Below are positions 1-11,827 of a DNA stretch of 64,000 bases, piece by piece. The translations under genes were made by a program, and so were the position numbers. Numbering within the stretch: position 1 is the first letter of the stretch; each line of letters opens with the position of its first letter. The notes under the pieces were generated by a model, which worked only from the letters and a program-made list of their open reading frames with translations, did no database searches and was not told where the DNA came from. The stretch is from Apium graveolens (Eukaryota > Streptophyta > Magnoliopsida > Apiales > Apiaceae): assembly GCF_009905375.1 (NCBI RefSeq), contig NW_027420698.1, positions 122,207 through 186,206 of the forward strand. Direction: 5' to 3'.

Positions 1-190
1 TGACTTTTGGTTTTTAAGACTTGATGTAATGATTTATGCTGGTTGTTAGTTATGATTGGATATTTGGATATGCATATGTGTCATTTATATTAATTGCAGT
101 AACATGTTATAAGTTTTTGAGATATGCATAGATTTAGGGGGAGTTTTTATAATTCTCCTAAATGTGTGTAATCATCAAAAATGGGGAGAT
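1..190 (+). mobile_element. 3' internal end of an LTR retrotransposon with polypurine tract
   Basis: Non-coding sequence just upstream of an LTR. It ends in the purine-rich run ATGGGGAGAT (181-190), directly before the TGTAACTCC start of the LTR, where a polypurine tract that primes plus-strand DNA synthesis should lie. A second purine stretch (TTAGGGGGAG) lies near 133-143. The phrase ATCATCAAAAATGGGGAGAT resembles the 3' ends of plant copia elements. The rest of the element lies left of the window, so coding content and superfamily cannot be confirmed. Confidence 0.7.
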
Positions 191-1396
191 TGTAACTCCT
201 TAGTTTTGATGATCACAACACAGCAAGCCATCATGTTATTATTTGAGAATGTTTGCAGGATATAACAGCTTAATGTCATTATTGTTTAAGTATCATGACA
301 GCAAGCTATCATAAGACAATAATCTATTTCAGCAAGCTATGATCAACAGTGTCAGAATAATAACAAGCCAAGATGCACAGTCCAGATTCAACAAGGAAGT
401 CGAATTTCATGGAGATTTTATAGGATCTTCATATATATCAGTTGTAAGGACTTCTCTAATATAATATACGTGCATGATATATAGAGAGCTCATTTATAAA
501 ACGTTTTTACTTATTCAAATTGATTTCCTAAAGAATAGGAGTTTGTTTTTCTTTCAAACTCTATCTTCCATCTACTGATTAAAACGTTTTATACTCTACA
601 AAATAGAAGAGATATTTTCTGTACATTGAACATCTTTCTTTCTCTTCTATCTAACGTACACATGAACGTTGGAAACCATCCTAACGATCTTAAACGGTAG
701 AATTGGATTCTAGCCGTTGTAAGTTGTTGAGAATGTTTCAAATGTTAATGTGTGGTTATTTATATATGGTTTCTTGCAATTTTTATGGGTGAACGACTTT
801 GCAAGAAAGAACACATACAACTCCTGATCTTTATTGATTTCAAAATACTCTCGAGCTCTAAATATATACACGTGTTTTATCTTAGAGAGAGTTTATAGTT
901 TGAGTTGTAATCTTTATCATTGATTTGTATTGTTCAAATTGTATTGATTAGTTGCTGGATAAGTTGGCTAGGGAAACAAGGGTTTAGTGGTACTTGCTAG
1001 AGGAGTTTGTACTACGGGGTAGTATAGTACTTAGAGAGCAGGTTCTTAAACAGGGTTTCAGCAAGCCATTATCAGCAGCTGGGATAAAGGGAGATATATT
1101 ATTGTATCTTGTAGTTGTAACCTTCATTGATCAATAATATATTCTCTTACCAAGTTAGTAAGGGACCAGGACGTAGACCATAGGGGCTTAGGGGTCGAAC
1201 CTGGCTAAAATTCTTGTGTGTTCTATTTACTTTCCTGCACATTATTTTTTGCATTGCATTTAGTCATCTCAGCTTACTATCATTGTCAGATTATAGTTCA
1301 GTTGGTAAAATCTCAGTAAGCTATTATCGAATAAAATTTAAAGTAATCCTAGTTAGCCATAATCACCTATTCACCCCCCCTCTAGGTGTAATTTCA
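191..1396 (+). repeat. LTR (3' LTR of the element entering from the left)
   Basis: A 1206-bp LTR running from TGTAACTCC to TAATTTCA (TG...CA ends). Its right edge is defined by the repeat unit: other copies read ATACCATGTGCACTC, and here CCATGTGCACTC begins immediately after the LTR. The element therefore inserted into the unit at this point, and the left half of that unit lies outside the window. The LTR contains several scattered copies of a CAGCAAGCYATNA motif (about 222, 300, 331 and 1061). The target duplication cannot be checked because the left flank is missing. Confidence 0.75.
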
Positions 1397-2273
1397 CCAT
1401 GTGCACTCATATTTAATTTCTTTTCTATATTAGACTTTTATGTGCCACAAGAAACTACTCCCCATAAATTATGAATTTATGATGTACCTAAGAAGGCGGC
1501 TTTCCAGACACAGAAATGTACTTAGTTTGGTCATTTTATTGTTGAGAATGATTTTAATTTATTAAATTAATATAGATAATCTCCCTTTGTTCACTTAACA
1601 GTGTATTGATTAACTCTTGCCATTGTAACTATTAGCTTTATCTCACATTAATTTAGTTTCGAATGAATGTGTGCAAGATCATCTGGAGTGTGTATTCACT
1701 AAGGTTTCTTTATTTTAAGCTAAGAAATGAAATTTATTATAACTTACTTTTTACATGATTTTTTTTAATATAGTGTTGTGTTCAAGTATTATTGACGTAT
1801 CAGTTTGACTAGCAGGTCCTTTTTTAATCGTGTTTAGAAGGCTTTTTCTTATGTACCAAAACTTCATGAATTTTGCATAAGTCAGTTTTGGGGAAATTAA
1901 CATATGGTAGACATAATTAGGAAGACATGATTTTACTTGCGGAGGTTGGATGTAAGTTGACAATTCGAGTGAGATATTCTTAATTCTTCCAAATTTTTAA
2001 GGTATGTAAAATTCAATCTGATCGATGCTCTGATCTTTAACCTTCTTAGGCTTTAGATGTCAACCACAATTGAGCAATCTGAAATTTTAAACATGGCTTT
2101 CTAAGAAAAAAATGTGATAGATGAAACAATTTATGAAGAATATTTTTATGTTCGTTCACTTGAGTGGTTAGTCCAAAAATTTGTGAAAAAAGTCGAGAGT
2201 GTAGACACCGCAATATTTTTTTCCGTAATTTATTTGCAATATATTAGGTAAAAGTGAATATATATGGTATACT

Positions 2274-3036
2274 TCATAAAAGCACTATAATAAAATTAAA
2301 CCAATACAGATATTCTTCGAAAATTTCGTAACATATCATCTGCAGACAACAGAGAGGGCAAGTTGAGTTGATAATTTCTTCAAAAGTAGGAGGCCAGCCA
2401 TGGAAATAAAAATGTGTTCTTATCCTTGCCTTACCAATCCATACCATAAAGGGAGTGGGGTGAAATGGTCGAACTGCATTCCAGCTTCCTCGGTTGTGCT
2501 GCCTGGTGTACTTCTGAAGCGTTATCACCATACTTTGTAAATTAAATTTGAAACCGGAAATTCTTTAGTCCATGGTAGATGGAGTAGCAGATTCTTCAAC
2601 ACAAGCTCCATTATATATTGGGGCTGAATATATGAAATGCTAGAAATGAAAGGAAATAGTTGTGTGAAAGTTGTCCGAAGGATGTATAGGTTATTTTCTG
2701 GATCTTTCCTTTGTAGAAGATGCTTACAGGCATCATAACACAATGCATGATTATACCTCTGATTTTGCAATCTTCAAGGAAAGCCGAGAATTTGTGTTGG
2801 GCAATTGGGTCCAAACTACTTTCATGAATATGGATATTTGACCAATCTATATATTGTAGGATCTTACATATATGTTTTGGAGTTTGATAGAACACCCATA
2901 TCTGAAAGAAGTTTGCAAAATCTATGAAGTTATCATTCAAGAGTAAGGAGAAGATGATGATGACCAAATCTATGTCTAAGTTCAAGATGTGGTACTCAGG
3001 TGGTGCCATTTTTCTCATCTTGTACTGATTGTGCAT
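2274..3036 (-). pseudogene. F-box-like gene copy, frameshifted (R0)
   Basis: Minus-strand copy of the array's F-box-like gene. The amino part is open from 3036 and begins MHNQYKMRKMAPPEY. A missing base near 2751 shifts the frame at the conserved segment RGINHALCYDACKHLL, an extra base near 2672 shifts it again, and an extra A near 2465 disrupts the part after WNAVRPF. All segments of the 246-residue version at 15205-15945 are still recognisable in three frames. A product is unlikely. The family assignment is as for the 15205-15945 copy. Confidence 0.6.
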
Positions 3037-3251
3037 AAAACTGTGTATATGTTATTTGTTTTGAGAAGCATAAATGGTTATTGTAGAAAGGGGTATAAAT
3101 ATATTGACGGGCCTAAAATATTCTAAAAGGGATGCTTAGTAGGTGTATTTCAGGGATTTTAAATGATCTTTTGGATGTTAAGATATTCATATTTACTTAA
3201 ATTAGATTTTAAGAAATTTAGAAAATCTTGTCGTATTCAATTAGATGAGAA

Positions 3252-3653
3252 AAGTTCTATGGAGACCACTTTTTAATCGGAGACCTTGGAGACCACATAT
3301 GTTCTGCAATCAAAACACTATAAAATTTATTATTTTGTGAAGTATGTTCTACGAGTATCACTAATTCATTAAAATTATTGAAGATCATTTAAGTTTAATA
3401 AGTAAATGTGTATGTTCTACAAGCTGAACAAATGTTCCACAAACTTAACATGTTTTGCAGAATAAAGTATTTTTGTAATATTTTATATTTTACATGCAGT
3501 ACATATATGATATTCAAGATTTTGAATAAAATAAGATCTTTGTAGAGCATGATTTACAAAATAATATGTTTTGGAATATTTTTATGCAACATTTAACTTG
3601 CAGAACACAAGTGGTCTCCAAGGTCTCCAAAAAAAGTGGTTTACATAGAACTT
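3252..3653. mobile_element. MITE-like element with about 55-bp inverted ends (R0)
   Basis: The left end AAGTTCTATGGAGACCACTT matches the reverse complement of the right end (AAGTTCTATGTAAACCACTT here), and both continue through GGAGACCTTGGAGACCAC and TGTTCTGCA, giving imperfect inverted ends of about 55 bp around a 400-bp AT-rich body. The body holds four to five copies of TGTTCTGCAA or TGTTCTAC. No transposase is present. ATTAGAT occurs close outside both ends and could be a target duplication, but the exact termini are uncertain. Superfamily unknown. Confidence 0.65.
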
Positions 3654-4179
3654 AACCCTAGATTAGATTTGTTAATTGTTTTTGAAAATATTGGGTATTC
3701 CACTAGGATTCCAAAATATTAAAATTCCAGTATATTAGATTTGAATTGTAAATTTAAATGTAATATCAATGTATTGGAGGATTTTTAAACTAAAAAAAAT
3801 GGATTTTAATATATTTGCTACAACTTTTTATAATTTATCTAATTTCTAAATCTCTCAATTTCAAAGTATTTATAAAAGTATACACATACAGAACACGTTT
3901 TATAAAAGTAACAATCTTTTGAAGTTGGTATTATTAGCTCAATAACTCTAGCAACATAATCTCTATTTTTCTAGTTTTGGACCCTTTTCAACAAGTAAAT
4001 GTTATTAATCTAATTTCTAAAAATAATATCTTTTTTGCTAATTTTTTCAAAAAAATCAAATGATATAACAGAGAATTGTAAATTAATTTTTTAAAAACTT
4101 TAGACTACTTTGTATGGGGTTGTAGATATGCAAATGGGTGATTCTATGTTTACCATATGTACCATTCTTGACTATTTTT

Positions 4180-4560
4180 TTTGACAAGGCCATTCTAGAC
4201 AATTTAAATTTTGTAGAATGATTGACTTTAAAGATAAGTCTAGGGGCTGCCTTCATCACTTCTTTGTGCAAAGTTAGTAGTTTTATGTGTAAACCCCGAT
4301 GTGCTTATATAGATTATCTGGGTTTATGATCTAAACTCTGGAAACAGGATGCTAAAGCCCTTTCCTGCAATTATTTACTTTCTTTTAGAGCCAAGAAAGG
4401 CCCTTATCAAAAGCAAACCCCCTTTATTTGGAAAGGAATTTATCATTTCAATCCTTCTTGCTCTTTCGCTTCTTATCGGACGGTACTATTGCTCTTCCCG
4501 GCTTGTTGACCATGACCTGCGTTACAAATTAAGATGCAATTTGTGTTAGATCATTAGTAA
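4180..4560. other. Conserved block of the unit with short open frames (R0 copy)
   Basis: One of the better-conserved and less AT-rich parts of each unit. Copies lie near 17105-17480, 22950-23330, 28380-28760, 36500-36890, 51020-51400 and 56780-57170; it is split by the CACTA element at 41220-41386 and 45727-45975, and shortened at 62524-62610. A plus-strand frame of 66 residues starting MLKPFPAIIYF (4349-4549) is open in many copies. A second plus frame reads FRAKKGPYQKQTPF. I recognise neither, and two open frames over the same bases argue against either being clearly coding. It may be a remnant of a gene or transposon. Confidence 0.4.
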
Positions 4561-4899
4561 CCTACAATTTTTCCACTCTTCCACCATACACACCATCTTT
4601 CTTTACATCTTAATTATCTTCCTAGCAGTACACAATAACTTAACATGAACATATCCACTTAACACATTATGTGGGACCTAAATGTGTGACGAATTTTTAT
4701 AAGCCTATACCATAGAATCTTTGTTTAAACTTGCTTTCCTTAATTCTGGAAGTTATGTGTGTCATAAGTGGTGCAATACTTCTTCTTTTACAATATATCG
4801 CACACTGTGAAGTCCACCATAACCCTAAAAGTCTTAATTCTTATTAGGCTGCGAATTCCACATTTTGCCCTTTATTATTAATTGTACTGCGAATAGGCC

Positions 4900-5450
4900 T
4901 TCCTACGTATTATGTTTTGATCAAATCACCCTAAATATGCATCAAAATCCATTTAATTTTTAAGAATGATTCAACTGTCATAATTTTACAAGAGCCATCC
5001 TATCCATTTTATTCAAATCAAATATCAATTCGTATAGATTTTTAGTATGTGGAAAAATTAAGAAGGCGCCAACGATTAAGATCACTTAGATAAACCCAAC
5101 TTATTAAAATGCTTCAACATTCGAGACTAACACCCACTATCAAAATCATATACATTAATTATTTAAACTAAATTTAAGGGTGTGTGATTGTTGACGATAT
5201 TAATACTTTTTTGAATACTATATGAGTGTATTTCTAATAGTGTAAAAATTTGTGAAAACTGAAAGTTTTGAAAGTTTTGGTTAGTCGTACAAATTATGTG
5301 TTGTCTGTTGTACTTCTGAAGTCTTATCACCAAACTCTATAGATAAGATTTGAATGCAAATTTCTTTAGCTTCTAGTGGATGGATGTAGCAGATTCTTCA
5401 ACACATGCTTCATTACATATTGAGCTCAATATATTAATGATTTAGCTCGC
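4900..5450. repeat. Diverged half-unit B (R0 copy, short form)
   Basis: This stretch is a diverged copy of the half-unit A leader (13925-14225 in this unit). Both carry TTTTGATCAAATCACC, GCATCAAAATCCATTTAA, AAGGCACCAAC and ATCATATACATTAA in the same order. It ends with a remnant of the F-box 3' region (GTACTTCTGAAG...AGATTCTTCAACACA). In the long form, seen in other units, more of the F-box 3' end is present. Here it is lost by a deletion between two TGTGTTG repeats. Confidence 0.75.
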
Positions 5451-5781
5451 CACTGTACAATACCAAAACTTTCATTGGGTTACGAGCCCAAAAAAGTTTT
5501 CAGTCAAACACCTTAACAATAAAAATATTTTAAATATGTTACTCCCGTTAGTCCCCTTAAAATGGATAATAAAAAAGTGACGTGCAACTGATCAGGCATC
5601 AAGTTTAATAACGAATTTATCACTGATCAACTCTATATCATTTCCGGTAAGGTTACCGACTAATTTCTTAAAAAAAAAATTCTTTTTCTTTTGAAAAAAA
5701 GAAACTCAAATAACTTTTTCGAAAATTTAAATTGATTGAATAACATATATTTAATAATAGGTTTTTTCAACTTCGATAATT

Positions 5782-5786
5782 GTATC
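5782..5786. repeat. Target site duplication GTATC, left
   Basis: GTATC directly precedes the left LTR and recurs at 13168-13172 directly after the right LTR. Uninterrupted units read ATTGTATCTGACGAAT with a single GTATC, which confirms a 5-bp duplication and the exact insertion point. Confidence 0.9.
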
Positions 5787-7124
5787 TATAAGTCATATGT
5801 CATAGCCTATTTGTATATTCGAGGATTCAACTCAACTCAAATAAGAATGTAATAAGTAAATAGTGGATCTACCGTCAGAGAGATCTCGCAAAGTAACATC
5901 TGTCAGAGGATTCAGAAACAAGGTTCATCTACAGACTTGAGGAGTTAATTCACTGGAAGAAGCTCAAGAAATTGATCAAGCCTCAGTGATGCAAATCAAG
6001 ATTGTGGATTTAATCCAGTGACAAAGATCTCGTCAGATTATCATTAATTACAAGGATTTAATCTGAAGAAAATCAAAGTGTCAAAGTCAAGACATGAAGA
6101 AACGTCACGGAAGTTATTCACTCATGAACCAGACAGTACATCGAGTGTCAACATTGAAGTGGTGGAATTGATTCATAATTGACAGTGATTTTCAGAAGAT
6201 TTTCAGAAGAATGGTTGTTGCTCAAGATTAGTATTAATTCTCTATTAATTAATTAAGTCATATAATTTAATTAAGAAAATAAATTATATCTGCAAAGATT
6301 AATTTATTGATTAATTGAATTAATTGATTAATTAATTCTGAATTAATATTAAGGTTTTTCAGAATTTTAATTGGATTAAAATCTGCATTAAATCAGCAAG
6401 ACAATTGAAAATGAACTAGCATGACAATCAGGATTGTCATACCGATTGTCATGCCAGACCATTTTCAATAGTCTCACCGAAAGTTACACTGGGAGGAGAT
6501 TGTCTTGCTAGTTCATTCTGACAGTCTTGCTAGTTCATTTGATTGTCATACCGAAAGTCTTACTAGCTGTTGAGATTGTCTTGCTAGTTCAAAGGATAGT
6601 CTCAGCGAAAGTCCTACCAGCTATGGGATTGTCATTCCAGTTCATTTCATTCTGTTAATTGATTAAAAAGACAGAAGCAACCATTCAAGAATTAACAATT
6701 TCAACAGAAAAGAAGTCAAGAACATACAGAGAGAAAAAGCAGCCAAATATTTCATCTATCTGCTAATTCAAGATCACAGTTTCTAGTTTGTAATGTTAAA
6801 TCCAATCAACTAGAAATCATTCTCTTGTTCTTGTGTAACAATCTAGCGGATCAAAATCCCTAGAACTTAATCTCAAATTGCGTTTAGCATTTGAATCTTT
6901 TATTACAAAAATAGAAAAAGTTCGTGTCAAATTTATTCTAGATTTGTGATAATTAATTTGAGATTAATTCCTTGTAATCGATACAGTTGTTGTAACACCT
7001 TTCAAGTTTAATAATATTTTTATTTAACTTGAATTTTGTTTCACATTTTTATTCCCCATTTAATTCAATTAAACGGTATTGTTTGCATTCAACCCCCCTT
7101 CTACAAACAAATTGGGACCTACCA
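5787..7124 (+). repeat. 5' LTR of the copia element
   Basis: 1338 bp, nearly identical to 11828-13167. It begins TATAAGTCATATG, where the right LTR has the standard TGTAAGTCATATG, so the first dinucleotide has mutated. It ends CCTACCA. It contains an array of short imperfect motifs of the form GATTGTCTTGCTAGTTCA (about 6410-6660) and a very AT-rich stretch before it (about 6230-6350). The LTR should hold promoter and polyadenylation signals, but I cannot place them exactly. Confidence 0.92.
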
Positions 7125-7126
7125 AT

Positions 7127-7139
7127 TGGTATCAGAGCC
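7127..7139 (+). promoter_or_regulatory. Primer-binding site (initiator-Met tRNA)
   Basis: TGGTATCAGAGCC, two bases after the 5' LTR, is the standard site in plant copia elements, complementary to the 3' end of initiator methionine tRNA. It is where minus-strand DNA synthesis starts. Confidence 0.92.
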
Positions 7140-7220
7140 TTCCGATTAACGAACAAATCAAGATCCTACACTTTTATGATTTTTCAACTCCTTGAATTTT
7201 TATTCATTCAAAAATTCATA

Positions 7221-8534
7221 ATGACTTCATAAAAAGTTGGAACCGTTAAAATTCCACAATTTGATAAAGAGAATTATATTATGTGGAAGAAGAAGATGCT
7301 CTTATTTTTACAAGTGGCAAATCCCAAATATTCAAACTTGGTAAAGAAGGGGATAAGAACTCCGATGGTTATTGAACCGGAGGTGATAGTAGATGATGTT
7401 GTGGTCACCAAAGCCAGAACCTATCCTAAAGATCCTGAGGATTTTTCTCCTGCTGAAAAAGATGAAGCCTCCTTGGATGCCAGCCTTCAGTTAATTTTAA
7501 TTGATTCCCTTGATCCCTTGATGAACAGAAATGTGATGAACTGTAAAAATTCCAAACACATGTGGGAAACTATTGAGGTGATCAATGAAGGCACATAGGA
7601 AGTTAGGGAGAACAAGTTGGAGATCCTAACCTGTGAGTATGAATATTTTAAATCAAATCCAGGAGAAGGAATTACTGAAGTGTTTGAGAGGTACAATGCG
7701 TTGATCAACAACCTGAACATAAATGGGAAATATTATTCAATCAGGGAGGTCAACAAAAAGTTCCTTTTAACACTGCCAACTCATCTTGAACACAGAATCA
7801 CTGCCATTAGAGAAGCTAGAGATCTGAGTGAGATTTCTTTGGACAGGCTCTATGGAGTGTTAAAAACCTATGAGTTGGAGCAGATTCAACAGAAGGAAGT
7901 CTACGGGAAGGATAGAATGGTCAGCACATCTACTGCACTTGTAGCTGCAGGTCAACAACAACAGCAATCTCAACAATTGGAGAGAATGGTACAGTGTTCC
8001 AAGGCTGAGGAAAATATGTTAGTAGCAGAATATGATCCTCCTACTACAAATCAATCAAGTGATGATTTTTATTCCTTGGAAGAGCTGGAGCAATTGGAAG
8101 ACGAGTCAATGGCCCAAATTGTCAAGAGATTATCCCATGTCAGATTCAAGAGGAATCCCAAGCTTAAGTACAAGTCCAACTACAACAAATTCCAGAAAGG
8201 TGGATCTTCATCCTCTAACACCAACAGTGGTGGATACAAAACAGGGATGGTTGATCGGAGCACCATCAGATGCTATAACTGCAATGAGTTGGGACACTTT
8301 GCCACAGAATGTAGGAAGCCAAAGCAAGTAACAAAGAACTCTGAAAGGGCTTATCTGGCAAAGGAAAGAAGCTGGGATGATACTGACAATGACGATGAAG
8401 ATGAAGGAAATCTTGCTCTTATGGCTATTGATGGAAAAGCTTCATCGTCAAGAATAGAGGTAAAACTTTCTGATGCTGAAATGGTTTATCATCTAAGAGG
8501 TAACTTAGATTGTGCACGTCGTGATAATGAATAG
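7221..8534 (+). pseudogene. Copia gag, two early stops
   Basis: Capsid/nucleocapsid protein of the retrotransposon. The frame starts at ATG 7221 and reads on through KIPQFDKENYIMWKKKM, the usual start of copia gag. It is broken by TAA at codon 4 (7230-7232) and TAG at 7596-7598, then open to 8534. The second part contains the capsid-like region (about 7617-7900), a glutamine run (QQQQQSQQ), and one CCHC zinc knuckle CYNCNELGHFATEC (about 8271-8312) that binds RNA, followed by an acidic stretch. Both stops lie early, so the protein is not made intact. Confidence 0.88.
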
Positions 8535-8599
8535 TTAAGTTTATAGATCACAGACCTTGAGAAAGAGGTCAATGAATTAAGACTTGTGCATATTAATCA

Positions 8600-9475
8600 G
8601 ACAAATTAAAAGAACAAGTATCTTTTCTAGAGAATAGAGTTGACTGTTATAGAAAACTCGAAACTATTCTCAAAGACAAGATCACCGGTCTTGAGACTAA
8701 GGTTAGAGCCTACTTCAATTCTTGTTCGAAGGCTAAAGAGTTCTACAGTAAGCAATCTGTTAATCAAACATCTGGAATAGGTTATGATTACAATGTTGCT
8801 ATTGGAGAATTAGGCATAAACTCCCCTCCTCGTGTCTATGCTAAAGGGAGGGAAGTACCACATGTGCTTAAGGATGTTGATGAACCCCTCTATAAACCAT
8901 CAATTGCTGAACCATTTGATGCGACCTCTTCTGTTATTCAAGAAGAAATACGTGCTGAAGATCTTGCTAATGAGAAGGTTGTTTACAAGTCAAGTGTGTC
9001 GAAAGTTCCAGTCAAAGTTGTGAAAGCAACTGAGACTAACTCAGACACACATGAGTTGGATACCAAAAATGCCATGTCTACCATGCATAAATTGCATGCT
9101 GTTAATCACTCTCATAAAACATGTGGTGTTTCTAATTGTATGTCTTGTGCTTTTAATATGATGTATGCTTATTTTAATGGTAAGCATATTTCTAATGATA
9201 AGACTACTCCTCGTCAGCATGTGAATAACAAGAAGCATGATAGGTCTAAGACTGCCAGTCCTTCTAAGGCTAGAAAGGAGACATTTGTGCCTAAGCTTAA
9301 CCAGAAATTTGATAAGGCTATTTACAAGTTCAAATGTTCAGTCATTGAGAAAGTTGAGACAATTAAAATTAAAAATGTTGTTTTGCCTGACAAAGGACAA
9401 TTCTACAAGTATGCCGGGCCCAACCAAGTTTGGGTTCCGAAGAAGGTCTACTCCTTTTGTAGTGCAGGGCATTAA
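8600..9475 (+). pseudogene. Copia gag-pol linker region, frameshifted
   Basis: A second frame, shifted relative to gag, is open from about 8600 to 9475. It starts with a coiled-coil-like stretch (KEQVSFLENRVD) and includes AIGELGINSPPRVYAKG and VPHVLKDVDEP, phrases typical of the long spacer between gag and protease in this group of plant copia elements. A cysteine/histidine patch (HKTCGVSNCMSC) lies near 9115-9150. It ends at TAA (9473-9475) shortly before the protease core. In an intact element this region and gag form one polyprotein. Confidence 0.8.
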
Positions 9476-9479
9476 ACAT

Positions 9480-9704
9480 GTATAACCGGTAGTGTGGATT
9501 CTTGACAGTGGATCATCAAGACATATGACCGGAGATAGAGCCCTGCTATCAAATGTGGTTGAGAAAGCTGGCTCCATGGTTACCTTTGGAGATAACAGCA
9601 AAGGTTTATCTGAGGGATATGGCTGTTTGCTAGCTGGGAATGTTATCATTGATAATTTGTATATTGTGCTAGGTTATTATCAGGAAGCAATATCCAACAT
9701 ATAG
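9480..9704 (+). pseudogene. Copia protease fragment, pol truncated
   Basis: The frame reads WILDSGSSRHMTGD, the aspartic protease active site (DSG) followed by the RHMTG motif of copia proteases, then LVT-like and FGDNSKG segments. Similarity stops at about 9675 after IDNLYIVLG. An intact element would continue into the gag-pre-integrase zinc finger and integrase. The following residues are unrelated and end at 9704. This marks the left edge of the internal deletion that removed integrase, reverse transcriptase and RNase H. Confidence 0.88.
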
Positions 9705-11827
9705 CACCAGTGATGAGACTTGAGATTATTACGACATATCAGGCACCTGCTACACATTACACTTGGAATTGAACTCTAGTAAGATGTGCACAAGTGTACT
9801 CCTGTTTGGTGAGTCAAAAGAGGAATTCAGTGCACCACAGTTCATGGACTTTGCAGTTGTAAATCTATTGGACTATGCAATCTCTTCTTCACAATCTCAC
9901 TTCAGGTTGGTATGAACTAGTACACTGCTCAAGCAATCGTCAAGGACATGGTATGGCACTCTAACTGCAGTTACAGTTTTATATGAATAAGTAGAGTCGT
10001 CATATTAATAACTATCTTATCACTAGGCACAAACATATTGTTTTATATCTGCAGTGATATATTGATAATGCTATCATTGAACTCAAACTTCTTTATACAT
10101 TAGTGATTTCTTATGTCATATAAAATCTTTTGAAATCACTATTGTAAATCATTTTCTCTCTATTACCATATGTTCTGTGATACAGGTTCAGTCTCCAATG
10201 ACTTTCTTTCATTGACAGTCATGAGGTTGAAAACCCACAACATCTATCCCAGACTGTAAAGACAAACACAGAAACAGAACCAACCAACACTCTCTTACCA
10301 CTAAATGTAGTACGAATGAGTGTGAGGGAGATAGTGCCTTAATACACCACATAAGGAAGGTTCTGTAGTCAACCCAGTAGCTCTGTCTCCTACATAGATG
10401 AGTAGTATTTAAATCGAGACAACTGCTAGCCCCTATACATCTTCTCAAAAAGATGTAATGGCTGAAAAGGGACAAAAACAATTACTAGATTCATTCTCTC
10501 AACAGGGTGCATCTATTGAAATTTGCCTGTCGGCCAGGGTATCCGATGTAGTGTCACCACTTCAAATATAAACAATTCTTGATGCACAAGGAAAGGTTAC
10601 ACACACAAAGGATGAGTTGACAGAAATAAGAGTTTCGACCATTTTAAGGTCAGATTCGATTGTTCAAGGTTCGTTAATGGACCAATTGCCTTTACAGGTA
10701 TTAGGAGATGATACTGATCCAAAAGCCATATGTCAGTGGTCAGTGTCTACCTCCCCAGGCTTAAATCCCCTGGATGCATCTGCGGATAGTGGATCTGACA
10801 TAGGCGCAGATCGGCAACTTGTTGACAATGATTCAGATATTACCAGATGAGTTACAAGAAAATATCTTCACAGACATTAGAAGGGAACTTTGATCTTTAT
10901 GCTAAATTCGTTGGATCATTGTTTACCTTCCCAGAATTCAAATCTGGAACCCTAAAAGGGAAACTAGCAACTTGTAGATTATGACTCAGATTCATCTGAT
11001 GAGTTTAACAAGGATGGGGATTTGCGAACTCCCATTGCACCACATGTGACCTCCTTAAGGATGGCTAAAGTGATTTTCCTTGCAGGTACAGCTGGATTAT
11101 GGAGCTATGAGAGAAGAGTGATACACTTGTGAGAATGAGTGTAAACACGAGTGGAGAGAAGAGTGAAACACATGTGAGGTACACTTAAACAGAATCAAAC
11201 ACTCACAGTGAGGAAGAATGAGAAACTACTTGTTATTTCTTTTCCAACCAAGTGAAATATGAGAACTCCTTCAGACGACGGCATACATTCCTTCTTTAAG
11301 GGGGAGATAAAAGCTTAAGTAATAGTTTGGAGGATTCCTCAACTAAGGGGGAGAAGTAGCAGGGAGGAAGAAAAAGATCCTATATATGTACACTACAGCA
11401 CACCATGTTGTTTGTAACTACGGATCCTATTGTACGGGAGAGGTGGTAAACACAAGGTGATTTTCTAGTAAGGGAAGAAGCTGTTTTCAAAAGGGGAGTA
11501 CCATTGGCTTTTATCTGCGGATCCTATTGTACGGGAGAGTGGTAAACGAAGGTGATCTTCTTTAATCAGTTGATTCTCATAGGGGGAGAAGCAAGAGAGA
11601 TATGGGCTTCTCAACAGGAAATGTGGTTGTACAAATGAAGATGGAACTACTTGAAGATATGTTCAGTCTAGAGGAACATCTACTTGGAATCTGGAAAATG
11701 TTAAATCTAGTCCATAACTTTTCTACTATTTACTTTGTATTTCTGTTTATATCTTTTTCTTATTTGTTAGTTGAGTTATCCTATAGGTATTTGTGTGTTA
11801 TTGTCTAACAAACAAATAGGGGGAGAT
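9675..11827 (+). other. Non-coding 3' internal region of the copia element
   Basis: 2.1 kb without recognisable pol domains. The longest sense frame (10617-10850, 77 residues) is not recognised. Four purine-rich GGGGGAGA motifs occur (about 11299, 11346, 11581 and 11818); the last abuts the 3' LTR and is the polypurine tract. A 43-bp sequence starting CGGATCCTATTGTACGGGAG occurs twice (11421 and 11518). It may derive from the extra region that some plant copia lineages carry between pol and the 3' LTR, but that is inference. Confidence 0.6.
11815..11827 (+). promoter_or_regulatory. Polypurine tract
   Basis: AATAGGGGGAGAT directly before the TGTAAGTC start of the 3' LTR. By position it primes plus-strand DNA synthesis. 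Confidence 0.85.

Noticed and set aside
4349..4549. 66-residue MLKPFPAIIYF frame as a gene
   Set aside because: A second plus frame over the same block is also open, no family is recognised, and copies in R6-R9 are broken. Kept only as a conserved block.
10617..10850. 77-residue frame in the copia 3' region as an envelope-like gene
   Set aside because: It is short, with no signal peptide or membrane segment visible, and the surrounding region is full of stops.
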